Source of the DNA: an uncultured Paracoccaceae bacterium
GTDB taxonomy: Bacteria; Pseudomonadota; Alphaproteobacteria; Rhodobacterales; Rhodobacteraceae
Assembly: GCA_938005545.1 (NCBI GenBank)
Contig: CALKXV010000005.1
Location: 1-64,000 of the forward strand
DNA: 64,000 nucleotides
Reading direction: 5' to 3'
The translations under genes were made by a program, and so were the position numbers. Shown in pieces: positions 25,822 through 34,278 of this stretch. Within the stretch, counting starts at the first letter, position 1, and the number at the start of each line of letters is the position of its first letter. Below the pieces are notes generated by a model. It did no database searches. It was not told the DNA's origin and saw nothing but the letters and a program-made list of their open reading frames with translations.

Positions 25822-27477
25822 TTATTCGTCGGTATATTTTTTCGCCGATGGCCCCCGGTATTTCGCGGTCAGTTCCTTAGGCACTTCGGTTCCATCCATC
25901 AAAAAGGGCAAAACGCCGCGCCGCATGGACCGACCGCGCATTGCCTTGATGTCGTCCTCGGATTTCGTGACCCTTTGTGACATGCGGCGACCCCATTGGG
26001 CCAAAAGCTCATATAGGTGCGCCAATTGCTCTGTGTGGTCCGGGCCTTTGACCAGATCGTGAAATTCGTCGGGATCGGCTTCAAGGTCAAATAGGATGGG
26101 ACGAAAGCCGCCTTCGGCGTGGATCAATTTGTAACGCCCGTCAAAGATCATAAAGAGCCGGGCATCGCGCGGTTCGACGCCCAGTTTTACGGCTTGGGGC
26201 GTTGCGGAATAGTCAAATTCGCTGACGACAAAATCCCGCCAGTCTGGTTTCTGTCCGTGTAACCACGGCAGCAATGACCGGCCTTCCAGAATGTGATCGG
26301 GGATTTTACCGCCTGCCGTTTCCACAAATGTCGGCACCAGATCGATTGCTTCCACGAGCGCGTCGCAGGTTTGCCCGCGTGTTACATTGGCCGCAGCGCG
26401 AGGATCGTAAATGATCATCGGCACCTTCACGCTTTGTTCGTGGAACAAATCTTTTTCGCCGAGCCAGTGATCGCCGAGATAGTCGCCGTGATCTGACGTC
26501 AGGACAATCATGGTGTTGTCGATCTGGCCTGTCTCTTCCAGATGGGTCAGCAACCGCCCCAATTGATCGTCGCATTGCTTGATCAGCCCCATATAGGCGG
26601 GGATCACCTTGTGACGCACGTCGTCTTGCTGGAAAGCCGTCGCGATCTTGTTCTGCATGTAAGCGTCGTAAATGGGCTGGGGGTTTTCGCGTTCTACCGC
26701 GTGGCGTTTTGCCGTGGGCACGTGATCTTGCCCGAACATGTTGTGATAGGGCGCCGGAACGATGTAGGGCCAGTGGGGTTTGATGAAACTTACGTGCGCG
26801 CACCACGGTCCAGTCGCCTGATCGATGAATTTGATGGCTTCGCTTGTCAGCCACGGCGTTTCGCTGTCTTCTTCGCGGATATTGGCGGGCTTGTCGGCAT
26901 TCTGGAACATCCAGCCGGTTGCTTTGTCTTCTCCATCAAGGCTGGCGTTGGCAAAGTCGGCCCAGGGGTTGTGACCGGGGTAGCCTTTTGACTTCAGGTA
27001 TTCGTTGTAGGGCGAGCGTTTGTCGTCGTAAAATCCGTCAGGTCCTTCGGCCCAAAGCCCGTCGTCGCGCACCCAAGCGTCAAACCCGCATTCCGCTTGG
27101 CGCGCGCCGATTTCGCTGTCGGATGCAAGACCAAGGCGCGCCATCCCTTCTGCATCTGCTTTCATGTGGGTTTTACCGATCAACCAACAATCCATGCCGG
27201 TTTTTCGCAAGTGATCGCCAAGGGTTTGTTCGCCGACACGCAGCGGGAAACCGTTCCATTGCGCCCCGTGCGATGATGCGTATCGCCCTGTGTAAAAGCT
27301 CATCCGCGAGGCCCCGCACACCGGAGACTGCACATAGGCATTGGTAAATCGCACTCCCATTTCCGCAACACGGTCGAAGTTCGGTGTATGAAGGTGTGGG
27401 TGGCCAGCGCAGCTTAGGTAGTCGAACCGAAGCTGGTCATACATGATGAACAGAATGTTGGGGCGTGAGTCGGCCAT
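25822..27477 (-). CDS. Sulfatase / phosphonate monoester hydrolase-like enzyme
   Basis: A 551-residue alkaline-phosphatase-superfamily hydrolase. The opening RPNILFIMYDQLRFDYLSC carries the first metal aspartate (Asp14). The formylglycine motif is Cys54-Gly-Ala-Ser-Arg (SPVCGASRMSFYTGR), where the usual C-x-P-S-R has Ala for Pro. Further metal and active-site segments are GKTHMKAD, FIKPHWPY and LTSDHGDYLGDH. Overall similarity points to the phosphonate-monoester-hydrolase/arylsulfatase branch. No signal peptide is seen, so it is probably cytoplasmic. I start it at ATG 27477, the family start; longer frames run upstream without likeness. It is divergent from the aldolase gene. Confidence 0.87.
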   Translation of the reverse strand: MADSRPNILFIMYDQLRFDYLSCAGHPHLHTPNFDRVAEMGVRFTNAYVQSPVCGASRMSFYTGRYASSHGAQWNGFPLRVGEQTLGDHLRKTGMDCWLIGKTHMKADAEGMARLGLASDSEIGARQAECGFDAWVRDDGLWAEGPDGFYDDKRSPYNEYLKSKGYPGHNPWADFANASLDGEDKATGWMFQNADKPANIREEDSETPWLTSEAIKFIDQATGPWCAHVSFIKPHWPYIVPAPYHNMFGQDHVPTAKRHAVERENPQPIYDAYMQNKIATAFQQDDVRHKVIPAYMGLIKQCDDQLGRLLTHLEETGQIDNTMIVLTSDHGDYLGDHWLGEKDLFHEQSVKVPMIIYDPRAAANVTRGQTCDALVEAIDLVPTFVETAGGKIPDHILEGRSLLPWLHGQKPDWRDFVVSEFDYSATPQAVKLGVEPRDARLFMIFDGRYKLIHAEGGFRPILFDLEADPDEFHDLVKGPDHTEQLAHLYELLAQWGRRMSQRVTKSEDDIKAMRGRSMRRGVLPFLMDGTEVPKELTAKYRGPSAKKYTDE

Positions 27478-27603
27478 GATCTGAAGTCTCCGGGTTTGGC
27501 GTCTTTGGTGGCATGGGCTGCATGGGTTCGCAACCAGAGACGAAAAACGCTTGATTGGCACTTATTGACGGGCGCAGTGTATTGCACACCTAAGGGGGCT
27601 ACA

Positions 27604-28260
27604 GTGACGGACCAAGAAACCAAGCTTCGGGCCGAGATCATCGCACAATGTCTGGCGATGAATGCGGCGGGATTGAACCACGGCGTTTCGGGCAATATCT
27701 CGGCGCGGTTTGAGGATCGGATGCTGATCACGCCGTCAGGTGCGGCTTACGAAGGTATGACGCCCGACATGATTGCTTCGGTATCTTTGGAAGACCCGGA
27801 AGGCGAGTGGGCTGGGCCTTTGAAACCATCGTCAGAATGGCGCTTTCACCAAGCGATTTTCGCAGGCCGCCCGGATGTAAACGCGATTGTGCATGCGCAT
27901 CCGATCTATTGCACAGCCCTTGCGATGGCGCGCAAACCGCTTCCGGCGGCGCATTACATGGTCGCGATTTTCGGCGGATCGGATGTACGGTGTTCGGGCT
28001 ATGCAACCTTTGGGACCAAGGCGCTTTCAAACGAAGCATTGGCGGCTTTGAAGGATCGGACAGCGTGTTTGCTGGCCAACCACGGGATGATTACTTTGGG
28101 TGATACTTTGGACAAAGCCATGTGGCGCGCGACGGAACTGGAAGTTTTGGCGCAGCAATATTGCGTGTCCCTTACGATTGGTGGCCCTGTTGTTTTGGAG
28201 GAAGACGAAATGGCTGAAACCCATGCGAAAATCGCGGGTTATGGAAAGCAAAGTTCATGA
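27604..28260 (+). CDS. Class II aldolase/adducin family protein (FucA-like)
   Basis: A 218-residue zinc enzyme of the L-fuculose-phosphate aldolase type. The catalytic glutamate is probably Glu79 (SSEWRFHQAI), and zinc ligands His97 and His99 lie in IVHAHP, with a third in LLANHGMITLG. The phosphate loop HGVSGNISAR is at 26-35. The GTG start at 27604 is supported by AAGGGGG upstream; an ATG-started extension to 27496 reaches towards the divergent sulfatase gene and is unlikely. It is coupled to the following SDR gene by an ATGA overlap, so the two enzymes probably act on one sugar-acid or sugar-phosphate substrate. Confidence 0.88.
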   Translation: MTDQETKLRAEIIAQCLAMNAAGLNHGVSGNISARFEDRMLITPSGAAYEGMTPDMIASVSLEDPEGEWAGPLKPSSEWRFHQAIFAGRPDVNAIVHAHPIYCTALAMARKPLPAAHYMVAIFGGSDVRCSGYATFGTKALSNEALAALKDRTACLLANHGMITLGDTLDKAMWRATELEVLAQQYCVSLTIGGPVVLEEDEMAETHAKIAGYGKQSS

Positions 28261-29021
28261 GCCGCCGCGTGGTGATTACGGCCGGGGCTGCCGGAATTGG
28301 GCTGGTTTTGGCCGAACGTTTTATGGGTTTGGGCGACCGGGTGGCGATATGTGACGTCGACCCTGATGCAGTTGAGGCGTTTCGCACGGCCTATCCGAAT
28401 GCGATTGCCCAAGTGGCGGATGTCACGTCTGAAGCCGAGATGGCGGTTTTTCTTGGTGACGTTGAGGCCACGTGGAGCGGGGCGGATGTGGTCTGTGCCA
28501 ACGCGGGCACTGGCGGTCCGGCCGGGCGGATCGAAGAGCTCGACTATAACGCGTGGCAGGGGTGTATTGCGGCCAATCTACACGGTGCTTTCTTGACCTG
28601 CCGATGGGCGGCGCGGGTTATGCGGGCGCAAGGGTCGGGGGCGATCATTTTGACGACCTCGACGGCTGGCATCGCGGGATATCCTTTGCGCAGCCCTTAT
28701 GCCGCAGCCAAATGGGCGTTGGTTGGTTTGACCAAAACCCTGGCGATGGAGTTGGGCCCGGTCGGCGTGCGTGTGAATGCAGTGGCACCAGGCGCGGTGG
28801 AAGGTGAACGTATGGACCGTGTCGTTGCGATGGAAGCCAAGGCGGGCGGCGTGTCGGAAGCCGAAGTGCGCGACGCATATGTTAAGGGCGTATCGCTTCG
28901 CGCGTGGGTCAGTGCCAGCGACATCGCAGATATGGTCGCGTTTTTGGCGTCGCCGCAGGCGTCAAAGATTTCCGGGCAAGTCATGGCCGTCGATGGGCAT
29001 ACGGAGACTTTGGCTCCGTAA
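28257..29021 (+). CDS. SDR family oxidoreductase
   Basis: A 254-residue classical short-chain dehydrogenase. The cofactor loop is TAGAAGIG (8-15), a variant of TGxxxGxG. An aspartate after the second strand (ICDVDPDA) suggests NAD, NAG is in ANAGTGG, and the catalytic triad is Ser135, Tyr148 and Lys152. It overlaps the aldolase gene by four bases. It ends eight bases from the end of the convergent ABC ATPase gene. Substrate unknown; a polyol or hydroxy acid is the usual type. Confidence 0.9.
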   Translation: MSRRVVITAGAAGIGLVLAERFMGLGDRVAICDVDPDAVEAFRTAYPNAIAQVADVTSEAEMAVFLGDVEATWSGADVVCANAGTGGPAGRIEELDYNAWQGCIAANLHGAFLTCRWAARVMRAQGSGAIILTTSTAGIAGYPLRSPYAAAKWALVGLTKTLAMELGPVGVRVNAVAPGAVEGERMDRVVAMEAKAGGVSEAEVRDAYVKGVSLRAWVSASDIADMVAFLASPQASKISGQVMAVDGHTETLAP

Positions 29022-29028
29022 CCCTTGG

Positions 29029-30654
29029 CTAAGTGGCTGTGGCGGTTCGTTCTTTCAAAAGCGTGGTCAACCAATCCGGGTCCATTTCCGGTACCGATGA
29101 CAACAGCAATTCGGTGTAAGGATCATGGGGCGGCTGGAACATTTCGGACTTGGTGCCCTGTTCGACGACGACGCCTTCTTTCATCACGACCACTTCGTCG
29201 GCAATGGATTTCACTGTCGCCAAATCGTGGGTGATGAACATATAGGCCAAGCTGAACTCGGATTGCAGTTTGTCGAGCAGCTTCAAAATTCCCTCCGCGA
29301 CCAGTTGGTCCAGGGCTGATGTCACCTCATCGCAGATGATGAATTGCGGTTCTGCGGCTAAGGCCCGCGCGATGCCGATCCGCTGTTTTTGACCCCCCGA
29401 AAGTTCCGACGGCAGACGGTCAATGTAGTTATCCGGTTCAAGCTCGATCAATGATAACAGATCGCGGGTCCGGTCTTCGAGAGCTTTCCCGTTTAGCCCA
29501 AGATACATTTGAGCGGGGCGACCGATCAATTCGCGGATTTTCAGCTTTGGATTCAGGGCGGTGTCGGCCATCTGGTAGATCATCTGGGCCTGGCGCAATT
29601 GTTCGCGGGTGCGCTTTTTGTAGTCGATCGGAAGTGCTTCACCGTTGAACAGGGTCTCGCCCCGACGCGGCGGCAGTAGCCCGGTGATGACCCGAGCCGT
29701 TGTGGACTTTCCGGAACCGCTTTCGCCAACGACTGCCACGGTTCGGCGTGGATGAATATCGAAACTAACGTCATGCAGAACGTCGGTGATGCCGTAGGCC
29801 GCTGTGACGTTTCGCACCGAAACCACTGGTGTACCGTCGCCAACAGGTGGTTGTTCGGGGCGCGCATAGCTGCGAACAGCCCAAAGCGATTTTGTGTAGT
29901 CCTCGGTTGGATTGGATAGCATTGTGCGAGTGTCGGCTTCTTCGACTTCTTCACCTTTCAAAAGCACTTTGATCCGGTCTGCCATTTGCGCCACGACAGC
30001 CAGATCATGGGTAATGTAAATGGCGGCTGTGTCGAACTGTTCAACGATGTCGCGGATGGCCGAAAGCACCTCGATCTGGGTGGTCACATCCAGCGCCGTC
30101 GTCGGTTCGTCAAAGATGATCAGATCCGGGCGGCAAGCCATGGCCATAGCCGTCATTGCGCGTTGAAGTTGTCCGCCGGAAACTTGGTGTGGATAACGGA
30201 AACCGATGTCGTTGGGTTCCGGCAATTGCATCCGCGCATAGAGGTCTTTGGCGTCGCTTTCAGCTTCGCCGCGGCCCATGACGCCATGCTGGATCGGGGC
30301 TTCGGAATATTGGTCGATCAACTTGTGCGCAGGATTGAAACTGGCAGCCGCCGACTGTGCCACATAGGCAATGCGCTTTCCGCGAAGGTCGCGGCGTTCG
30401 GATTCTGAGGCCGCGCGCAGATCGATGCCGTCGAAATTGATTTCACCGCCAGAAATCCGGCAACCATCGCGGGCAAACCCCATGGCAGCAAGACCGATGG
30501 TTGATTTTCCTGCACCGGATTCGCCAATCAGGCCAAGGACTTCGCCCTTGTGCAACGTCAGGTCGACGCCTTTGACAATCTCGGACCATGTGTCGTCTGA
30601 TCGGCCTTCGATCCGGAGGCCCTTTACGGTGAGAAGGATGTCTTTATCGCTCAT
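29029..30654 (-). CDS. Dipeptide/oligopeptide-type ABC transporter, fused double ATPase
   Basis: A 541-residue protein with two complete ABC ATPase domains, equivalent to DppD and DppF joined in one chain. Domain one has Walker A GESGAGKST, signature VSGGQLQRAMT and Walker B LIIFDEPTTALD; domain two has GESGSGKST, LSGGQKQRIGIARAL and FIICDEVTSALD. Both should hydrolyse ATP and drive import. The gene is the last of the importer set, four bases after the DppC-like permease gene. It ends head-on with the SDR gene, and I see no clear terminator in the seven-base gap. Confidence 0.95.
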   Translation of the reverse strand: MSDKDILLTVKGLRIEGRSDDTWSEIVKGVDLTLHKGEVLGLIGESGAGKSTIGLAAMGFARDGCRISGGEINFDGIDLRAASESERRDLRGKRIAYVAQSAAASFNPAHKLIDQYSEAPIQHGVMGRGEAESDAKDLYARMQLPEPNDIGFRYPHQVSGGQLQRAMTAMAMACRPDLIIFDEPTTALDVTTQIEVLSAIRDIVEQFDTAAIYITHDLAVVAQMADRIKVLLKGEEVEEADTRTMLSNPTEDYTKSLWAVRSYARPEQPPVGDGTPVVSVRNVTAAYGITDVLHDVSFDIHPRRTVAVVGESGSGKSTTARVITGLLPPRRGETLFNGEALPIDYKKRTREQLRQAQMIYQMADTALNPKLKIRELIGRPAQMYLGLNGKALEDRTRDLLSLIELEPDNYIDRLPSELSGGQKQRIGIARALAAEPQFIICDEVTSALDQLVAEGILKLLDKLQSEFSLAYMFITHDLATVKSIADEVVVMKEGVVVEQGTKSEMFQPPHDPYTELLLSSVPEMDPDWLTTLLKERTATAT

Positions 30655-30658
30655 GTGA

Positions 30659-31582
30659 TCACTCCTTCAACCCGCTTGCGCGGTGCAATTGCCAGTCTAC
30701 AACAAAGTTCACGCTGACCGTCAAAAGCGCGATAGCGCCTGCTGGCAGCAAGGGTGTGATGTCGCCAAAGGAAATCAGTGTGGCGTTGTCTTTCACCATG
30801 GAACCCCAGTCTGCGGTGGGGGGCTGAATGCCAAGGCCAAGGAACGACAGTGCAGAAATTGTCAGAAAGACGAAGCAGAACCGCAGGCCGAACTCGGCGA
30901 CAAGTGGTGCCATGGCGTTCGGAAGAATTTCCCGCGTGATCAGCCGCCACAGGCTTTCGCCGCGCAGACGGGCGGCTTCGACGTAGTCCATGACCACGAT
31001 GTTCATGGCAACAGCGCGCGCCAAACGGAAGACGCGGGTGCTGTCGATCAGGGCGATCACAAGGATCATATTGATGACGGATGTGCCGATGATTGTCAGC
31101 AGCAACAACGCGAAGATCAGGGCGGGGATTGCCATTAACACGTCAACGGCACGGCTTAGCAGTTGGTCGACCCAACCGCCTACGACGGCGGCCAAAAGTC
31201 CAAGGACTGACCCCAGTAAGAAGGCGAGCGCGGTGGTGATAAAAGCAATGCCAACCGTGTTGCGCGCCGCATAGATCAGTCGAGACATCATATCGCGGCC
31301 CAGATTGTCGGTGCCCAGAAGATGAACATTGTCCCAAGCTTGATATTCGCGGCCCACGATCTCGGTTTCCGAAAATGGCGCGATCACGGGGGCGAAGAAG
31401 GCAGCCAGGATGTAGAGAATGATCATCAACATCCCGAAGCTGGCGGTCAACGGTGCGGTGCGCAATTCCTTTGCGACGCCTTTGGGGCTTACTGCGATAG
31501 CAGCCTGGCGGAACACCCAGCCTGCGGCCATTGCAGCGATGATTGCGACGGCGAGCCAGAAAAGACCTGTAAAAAATCCCAT
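30659..31582 (-). CDS. ABC transporter permease, DppC type
   Basis: A 307-residue inner-membrane permease with about six helices. The first helix (LFWLAVAIIAAMAAGWVF) is followed by a second N-terminal one, and the DppC-type segment WDNVHLLGTDNLGRDMMSRLIYAARNT is distinctive. The cytoplasmic EAA loop (DYVEAARLRGESLWRLITREILPN) docks onto the ATPase. It lies four bases from each neighbouring transporter gene, so it is part of the importer operon. It pairs with the DppB-type permease. Confidence 0.95.
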   Translation of the reverse strand: MGFFTGLFWLAVAIIAAMAAGWVFRQAAIAVSPKGVAKELRTAPLTASFGMLMIILYILAAFFAPVIAPFSETEIVGREYQAWDNVHLLGTDNLGRDMMSRLIYAARNTVGIAFITTALAFLLGSVLGLLAAVVGGWVDQLLSRAVDVLMAIPALIFALLLLTIIGTSVINMILVIALIDSTRVFRLARAVAMNIVVMDYVEAARLRGESLWRLITREILPNAMAPLVAEFGLRFCFVFLTISALSFLGLGIQPPTADWGSMVKDNATLISFGDITPLLPAGAIALLTVSVNFVVDWQLHRASGLKE

Positions 31583-31586
31583 GGTT

Positions 31587-32543
31587 CTACCTCCCGTGTA
31601 CCAGACGCGGATTGGACAATGTCGCCAATACGTCTGCGGTTAGGTTCAAAAGGACATAGGCTGCGGCAAAGATCAGTGCGACGCCCTGCACGACCGGCAT
31701 GTCTCGGGCGGCCACACTATCGACCATCAACTGGCCAAGGCCGGGATAGACAAAGACCACTTCAACCACGACGACGCCAGTGATGAGGTAGGCAAGGTTT
31801 AAGGCAACCACATTGATGATCGGGGCCAGCGCGTTGGGCAGGGCGTGTTTCACGATCACGCGCATCGGCTTCATGCCTTTCAGCCGGGCCATTTCGATAT
31901 AGGGCGAAGCCAGCAGGTTAATGATCGCAGCGCGCGTCATTCGCATCATGTGAGCTGTGACAACCAGGGTCAGGGTCAGTGCCGGCAAGAATGCGCGGTG
32001 CAGGTATTCGGTAAAGCTTGGATCTGTTCGGAAGCTTGAGATCGAGGGGAACAACCCTTCGCGTCCGGCTAGCAGGAAAATCAGGATGTAGGCCACGAAG
32101 AATTCTGGGAAGGAAATTGACGTCAGGGCCGAGGCATTGGCGAAGCGGTCAAAGAAGCTGTTGCGAAACAGCGCGGCCAGAATACCAAGGCCAAGTGACA
32201 GCGGCACCGCGATGGCAGCGGCATAAAGCGCAAGAGACAGTGTGTTGCCCAAGCGTCGCCCAATCAGATCGGCTACGGGTTGGCCGTTGGCAAGGCTTTC
32301 GCCGAAGTCTCCGCGTAGGATATCGCTCAGCCAGCCAAAGTAACGAATGTACATCGGTTGATCCAAGCCCAGCTTTTCGCGTAGTGCTGCAACGGTTTCC
32401 GGCGTTGCGGATTGGCCCAGAATTTCCTGAGCGAAATCACCCGGCAGCAACTCTGTTGCGCCAAAGATGATGAGCGACACGATGAACAACGTCAAAAAGC
32501 CAAGCGCCAGACGCTGAAATACCATGCTCCAAATATGTGACAT
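31587..32543 (-). CDS. ABC transporter permease, DppB type
   Basis: A 318-residue inner-membrane permease with about six helices. The N-terminus (RLALGFLTLFIVSLIIFGATELLPGDFAQ) and the segment LGLDQPMYIRYFGWLSDILRGDFGESL are hallmarks of DppB-type subunits, and the EAA-like loop is YIEMARLKGMKPMRVIVKHALPNAL. The start is ATG 32543, with GAGGGGATC before it. It is separated from the substrate-binding protein gene by an 86-base gap that holds a strong terminator-like hairpin, so permease expression is probably lower than that of the binding protein. Confidence 0.94.
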   Translation of the reverse strand: MSHIWSMVFQRLALGFLTLFIVSLIIFGATELLPGDFAQEILGQSATPETVAALREKLGLDQPMYIRYFGWLSDILRGDFGESLANGQPVADLIGRRLGNTLSLALYAAAIAVPLSLGLGILAALFRNSFFDRFANASALTSISFPEFFVAYILIFLLAGREGLFPSISSFRTDPSFTEYLHRAFLPALTLTLVVTAHMMRMTRAAIINLLASPYIEMARLKGMKPMRVIVKHALPNALAPIINVVALNLAYLITGVVVVEVVFVYPGLGQLMVDSVAARDMPVVQGVALIFAAAYVLLNLTADVLATLSNPRLVHGR

Positions 32544-32588
32544 ATGATCCCCTCGGTGTCGTGCATTGGCCCGCACGGCGTGGGCAAG

Positions 32589-32620
32589 AAAAACCCCCGG
32601 ACGGTGGAACCGTCCGGGGG
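32589..32620 (-). terminator. Intra-operon terminator between the binding protein and permease genes
   Basis: On the minus strand CCCCCGGACGGT (32620-32609) pairs with ACCGTCCGGGGG (32605-32594): twelve perfect pairs, a three-base loop and then five T residues. It lies directly after the substrate-binding protein gene. Such partial terminators commonly let binding proteins be made in excess over membrane parts. Confidence 0.85.
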
Positions 32621-32629
32621 GAATTTAGA

Positions 32630-34192
32630 TTAAGCGAACCACCAGCGTTCGCCGATGCGGTGACCGTCGTTTCTCCAGTTGGAGGCGACCTGGTCGGGCT
32701 TGGCGAGCTTGTCGCTGTAAGCGCCCACGTAAGCGGCGAACATGGGGATGATCGTGCCGCCTTGGTTCGCAACAAGATCCTGCATTTCGAAATACATTTC
32801 GCGACGCAGGTCGTCGTTGAGTTCCGAACGCGCCTTTACAAGCAGTTCGTTGAAACGTTCGTGGCTCCAGAAACTTTCGTTCCATGCAGCGCCTTCGGAA
32901 TAGGCAGTTGCGAACATCCAGTCTTCGGTTGGACGGCCACCCCAATAGGTGCCAGCGAAGGGTTTTTGCATCCAGACGTTGGACCAGTAACCGTCGTTTG
33001 GTTCGCGCACGACGTTGATGTTGATACCGCCCGCTGTCGCACTTTCCGCGAACAACACGCCTGCATCCATTGCGCCCGCGAACGCCGCGTCTGCCAGATG
33101 AATGTCGACATCAAGCTTATCCAGTCCGGCTTCTTTCAGGTAGAACTTGGCTTTGTCGGGGTCATAGGCCTTTTGTTCGAGCTCGGTGTTGAAGAACCGC
33201 TGGCCTGGGCCAATCGGGTGGTCATTACCCAGCGAACCGAAGCCGTTCAGGATCGTATCGACAAGTTGCTGACGGTTGATGGAATACTTAAGCGCTTGGC
33301 GCACGTTCACATCATTGAACGGTGCGGCGCGCGTATCCATCGGCAGCCCATAGTGCTGGGTGCCGGTGACCGCCAGGATTTCAATGCCGGGGGATCGTTC
33401 CAACAAGGACACAGTGTTCAGATCAGCCGTGTCGATGTAATCAACTTCGCCGGACAACAAAGCATTCTGACGGGCGGCGTCATCGTGGATGACGATCTGT
33501 TCGATGCCGTCAAAATAGGGCAGGCCGGCTTTCCAGTAACCGTCGTGGCGTACATAACTGGCGCCGACGCCGAATTCGATGCTGGCGATCTTGTAAGGTC
33601 CGCAACCGTCTTGGGTTGTGGGATCAATCTTACCGTCTTTGGCGGGCAGGATGGGCAGGTGATAATCTGACATCACAAACGGGAAGTCAGCGTTGCCATT
33701 GCTCAGTGTGAACGTGACGGTCAGGTCGTCGGCCTTGATGTCGGTGATGCCTTCAACGATCGGCTTGGCTGCGGAGGTTGAATCCTCGCCCAAGTGGTGT
33801 TCGATCGAGGCTTTGACGTCTTCGGCGGAAAGCTTGTGACCCGAGTGGAATTCAACCTTTGAGCGCAACACAAACGTCCATTGGGTGGCGTCTGCCGAAG
33901 CTTCCCAGCTTTCAGCGAGTTCCGGCACCAGACTGCCATCGGCGGCGATCTCGGTCAGGTAGTTGTTGCGCGTGTGCGCCTGGAAAATCATAAAGTCGGC
34001 TTCCCATGTGCCCGGGTCCATTGCGTCGGTGGTTGAACCATGCGCCATGCCGACACGCAGTGTGCCGCCACGTTTCGGAGCCGCGCGCAAAGGCGTGCCG
34101 TATGGGGTGATCAATGCGGCCGTTCCAAGCGCGGTTGCGCCTTGTAGAACGCCGCGGCGGCTGATGCCGTGCGATCCTGATAGTCGTGACAT
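32630..34192 (-). CDS. ABC transporter substrate-binding protein, dipeptide type
   Basis: A 520-residue periplasmic binding protein of family 5 (SBP_bac_5). The signal is of the Tat type: SRRGVLQGATALGTAALI carries the twin arginine. The mature part starts near APKRGGTLRVGMAHGSTTDAMDPG and contains the family signature WTFVLRSKVEFHSGHKLSAEDVKAS. Tat export suggests folding before export. It is likely the ligand receptor of the importer encoded after it. I start at ATG 34192 (MSRLSG). The gene begins 86 bases after the M81 peptidase gene, leaving room for a promoter of its own. Confidence 0.94.
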   Translation of the reverse strand: MSRLSGSHGISRRGVLQGATALGTAALITPYGTPLRAAPKRGGTLRVGMAHGSTTDAMDPGTWEADFMIFQAHTRNNYLTEIAADGSLVPELAESWEASADATQWTFVLRSKVEFHSGHKLSAEDVKASIEHHLGEDSTSAAKPIVEGITDIKADDLTVTFTLSNGNADFPFVMSDYHLPILPAKDGKIDPTTQDGCGPYKIASIEFGVGASYVRHDGYWKAGLPYFDGIEQIVIHDDAARQNALLSGEVDYIDTADLNTVSLLERSPGIEILAVTGTQHYGLPMDTRAAPFNDVNVRQALKYSINRQQLVDTILNGFGSLGNDHPIGPGQRFFNTELEQKAYDPDKAKFYLKEAGLDKLDVDIHLADAAFAGAMDAGVLFAESATAGGININVVREPNDGYWSNVWMQKPFAGTYWGGRPTEDWMFATAYSEGAAWNESFWSHERFNELLVKARSELNDDLRREMYFEMQDLVANQGGTIIPMFAAYVGAYSDKLAKPDQVASNWRNDGHRIGERWWFA

Positions 34193-34278
34193 TATGTCCT
34201 CCACAGTTGTGACTAAGCCCGGATTTTCCCGGAATTTATTACAATCATAGTGACGGCATTTCCTGATATTTCAACAGT

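Noticed and set aside
34244-34274. Promoter with TTGAAA and TATGAT before the binding protein gene
   Set aside because: The 19-base spacing is too wide for a confident sigma-70 call, although some promoter in this gap is plausible.
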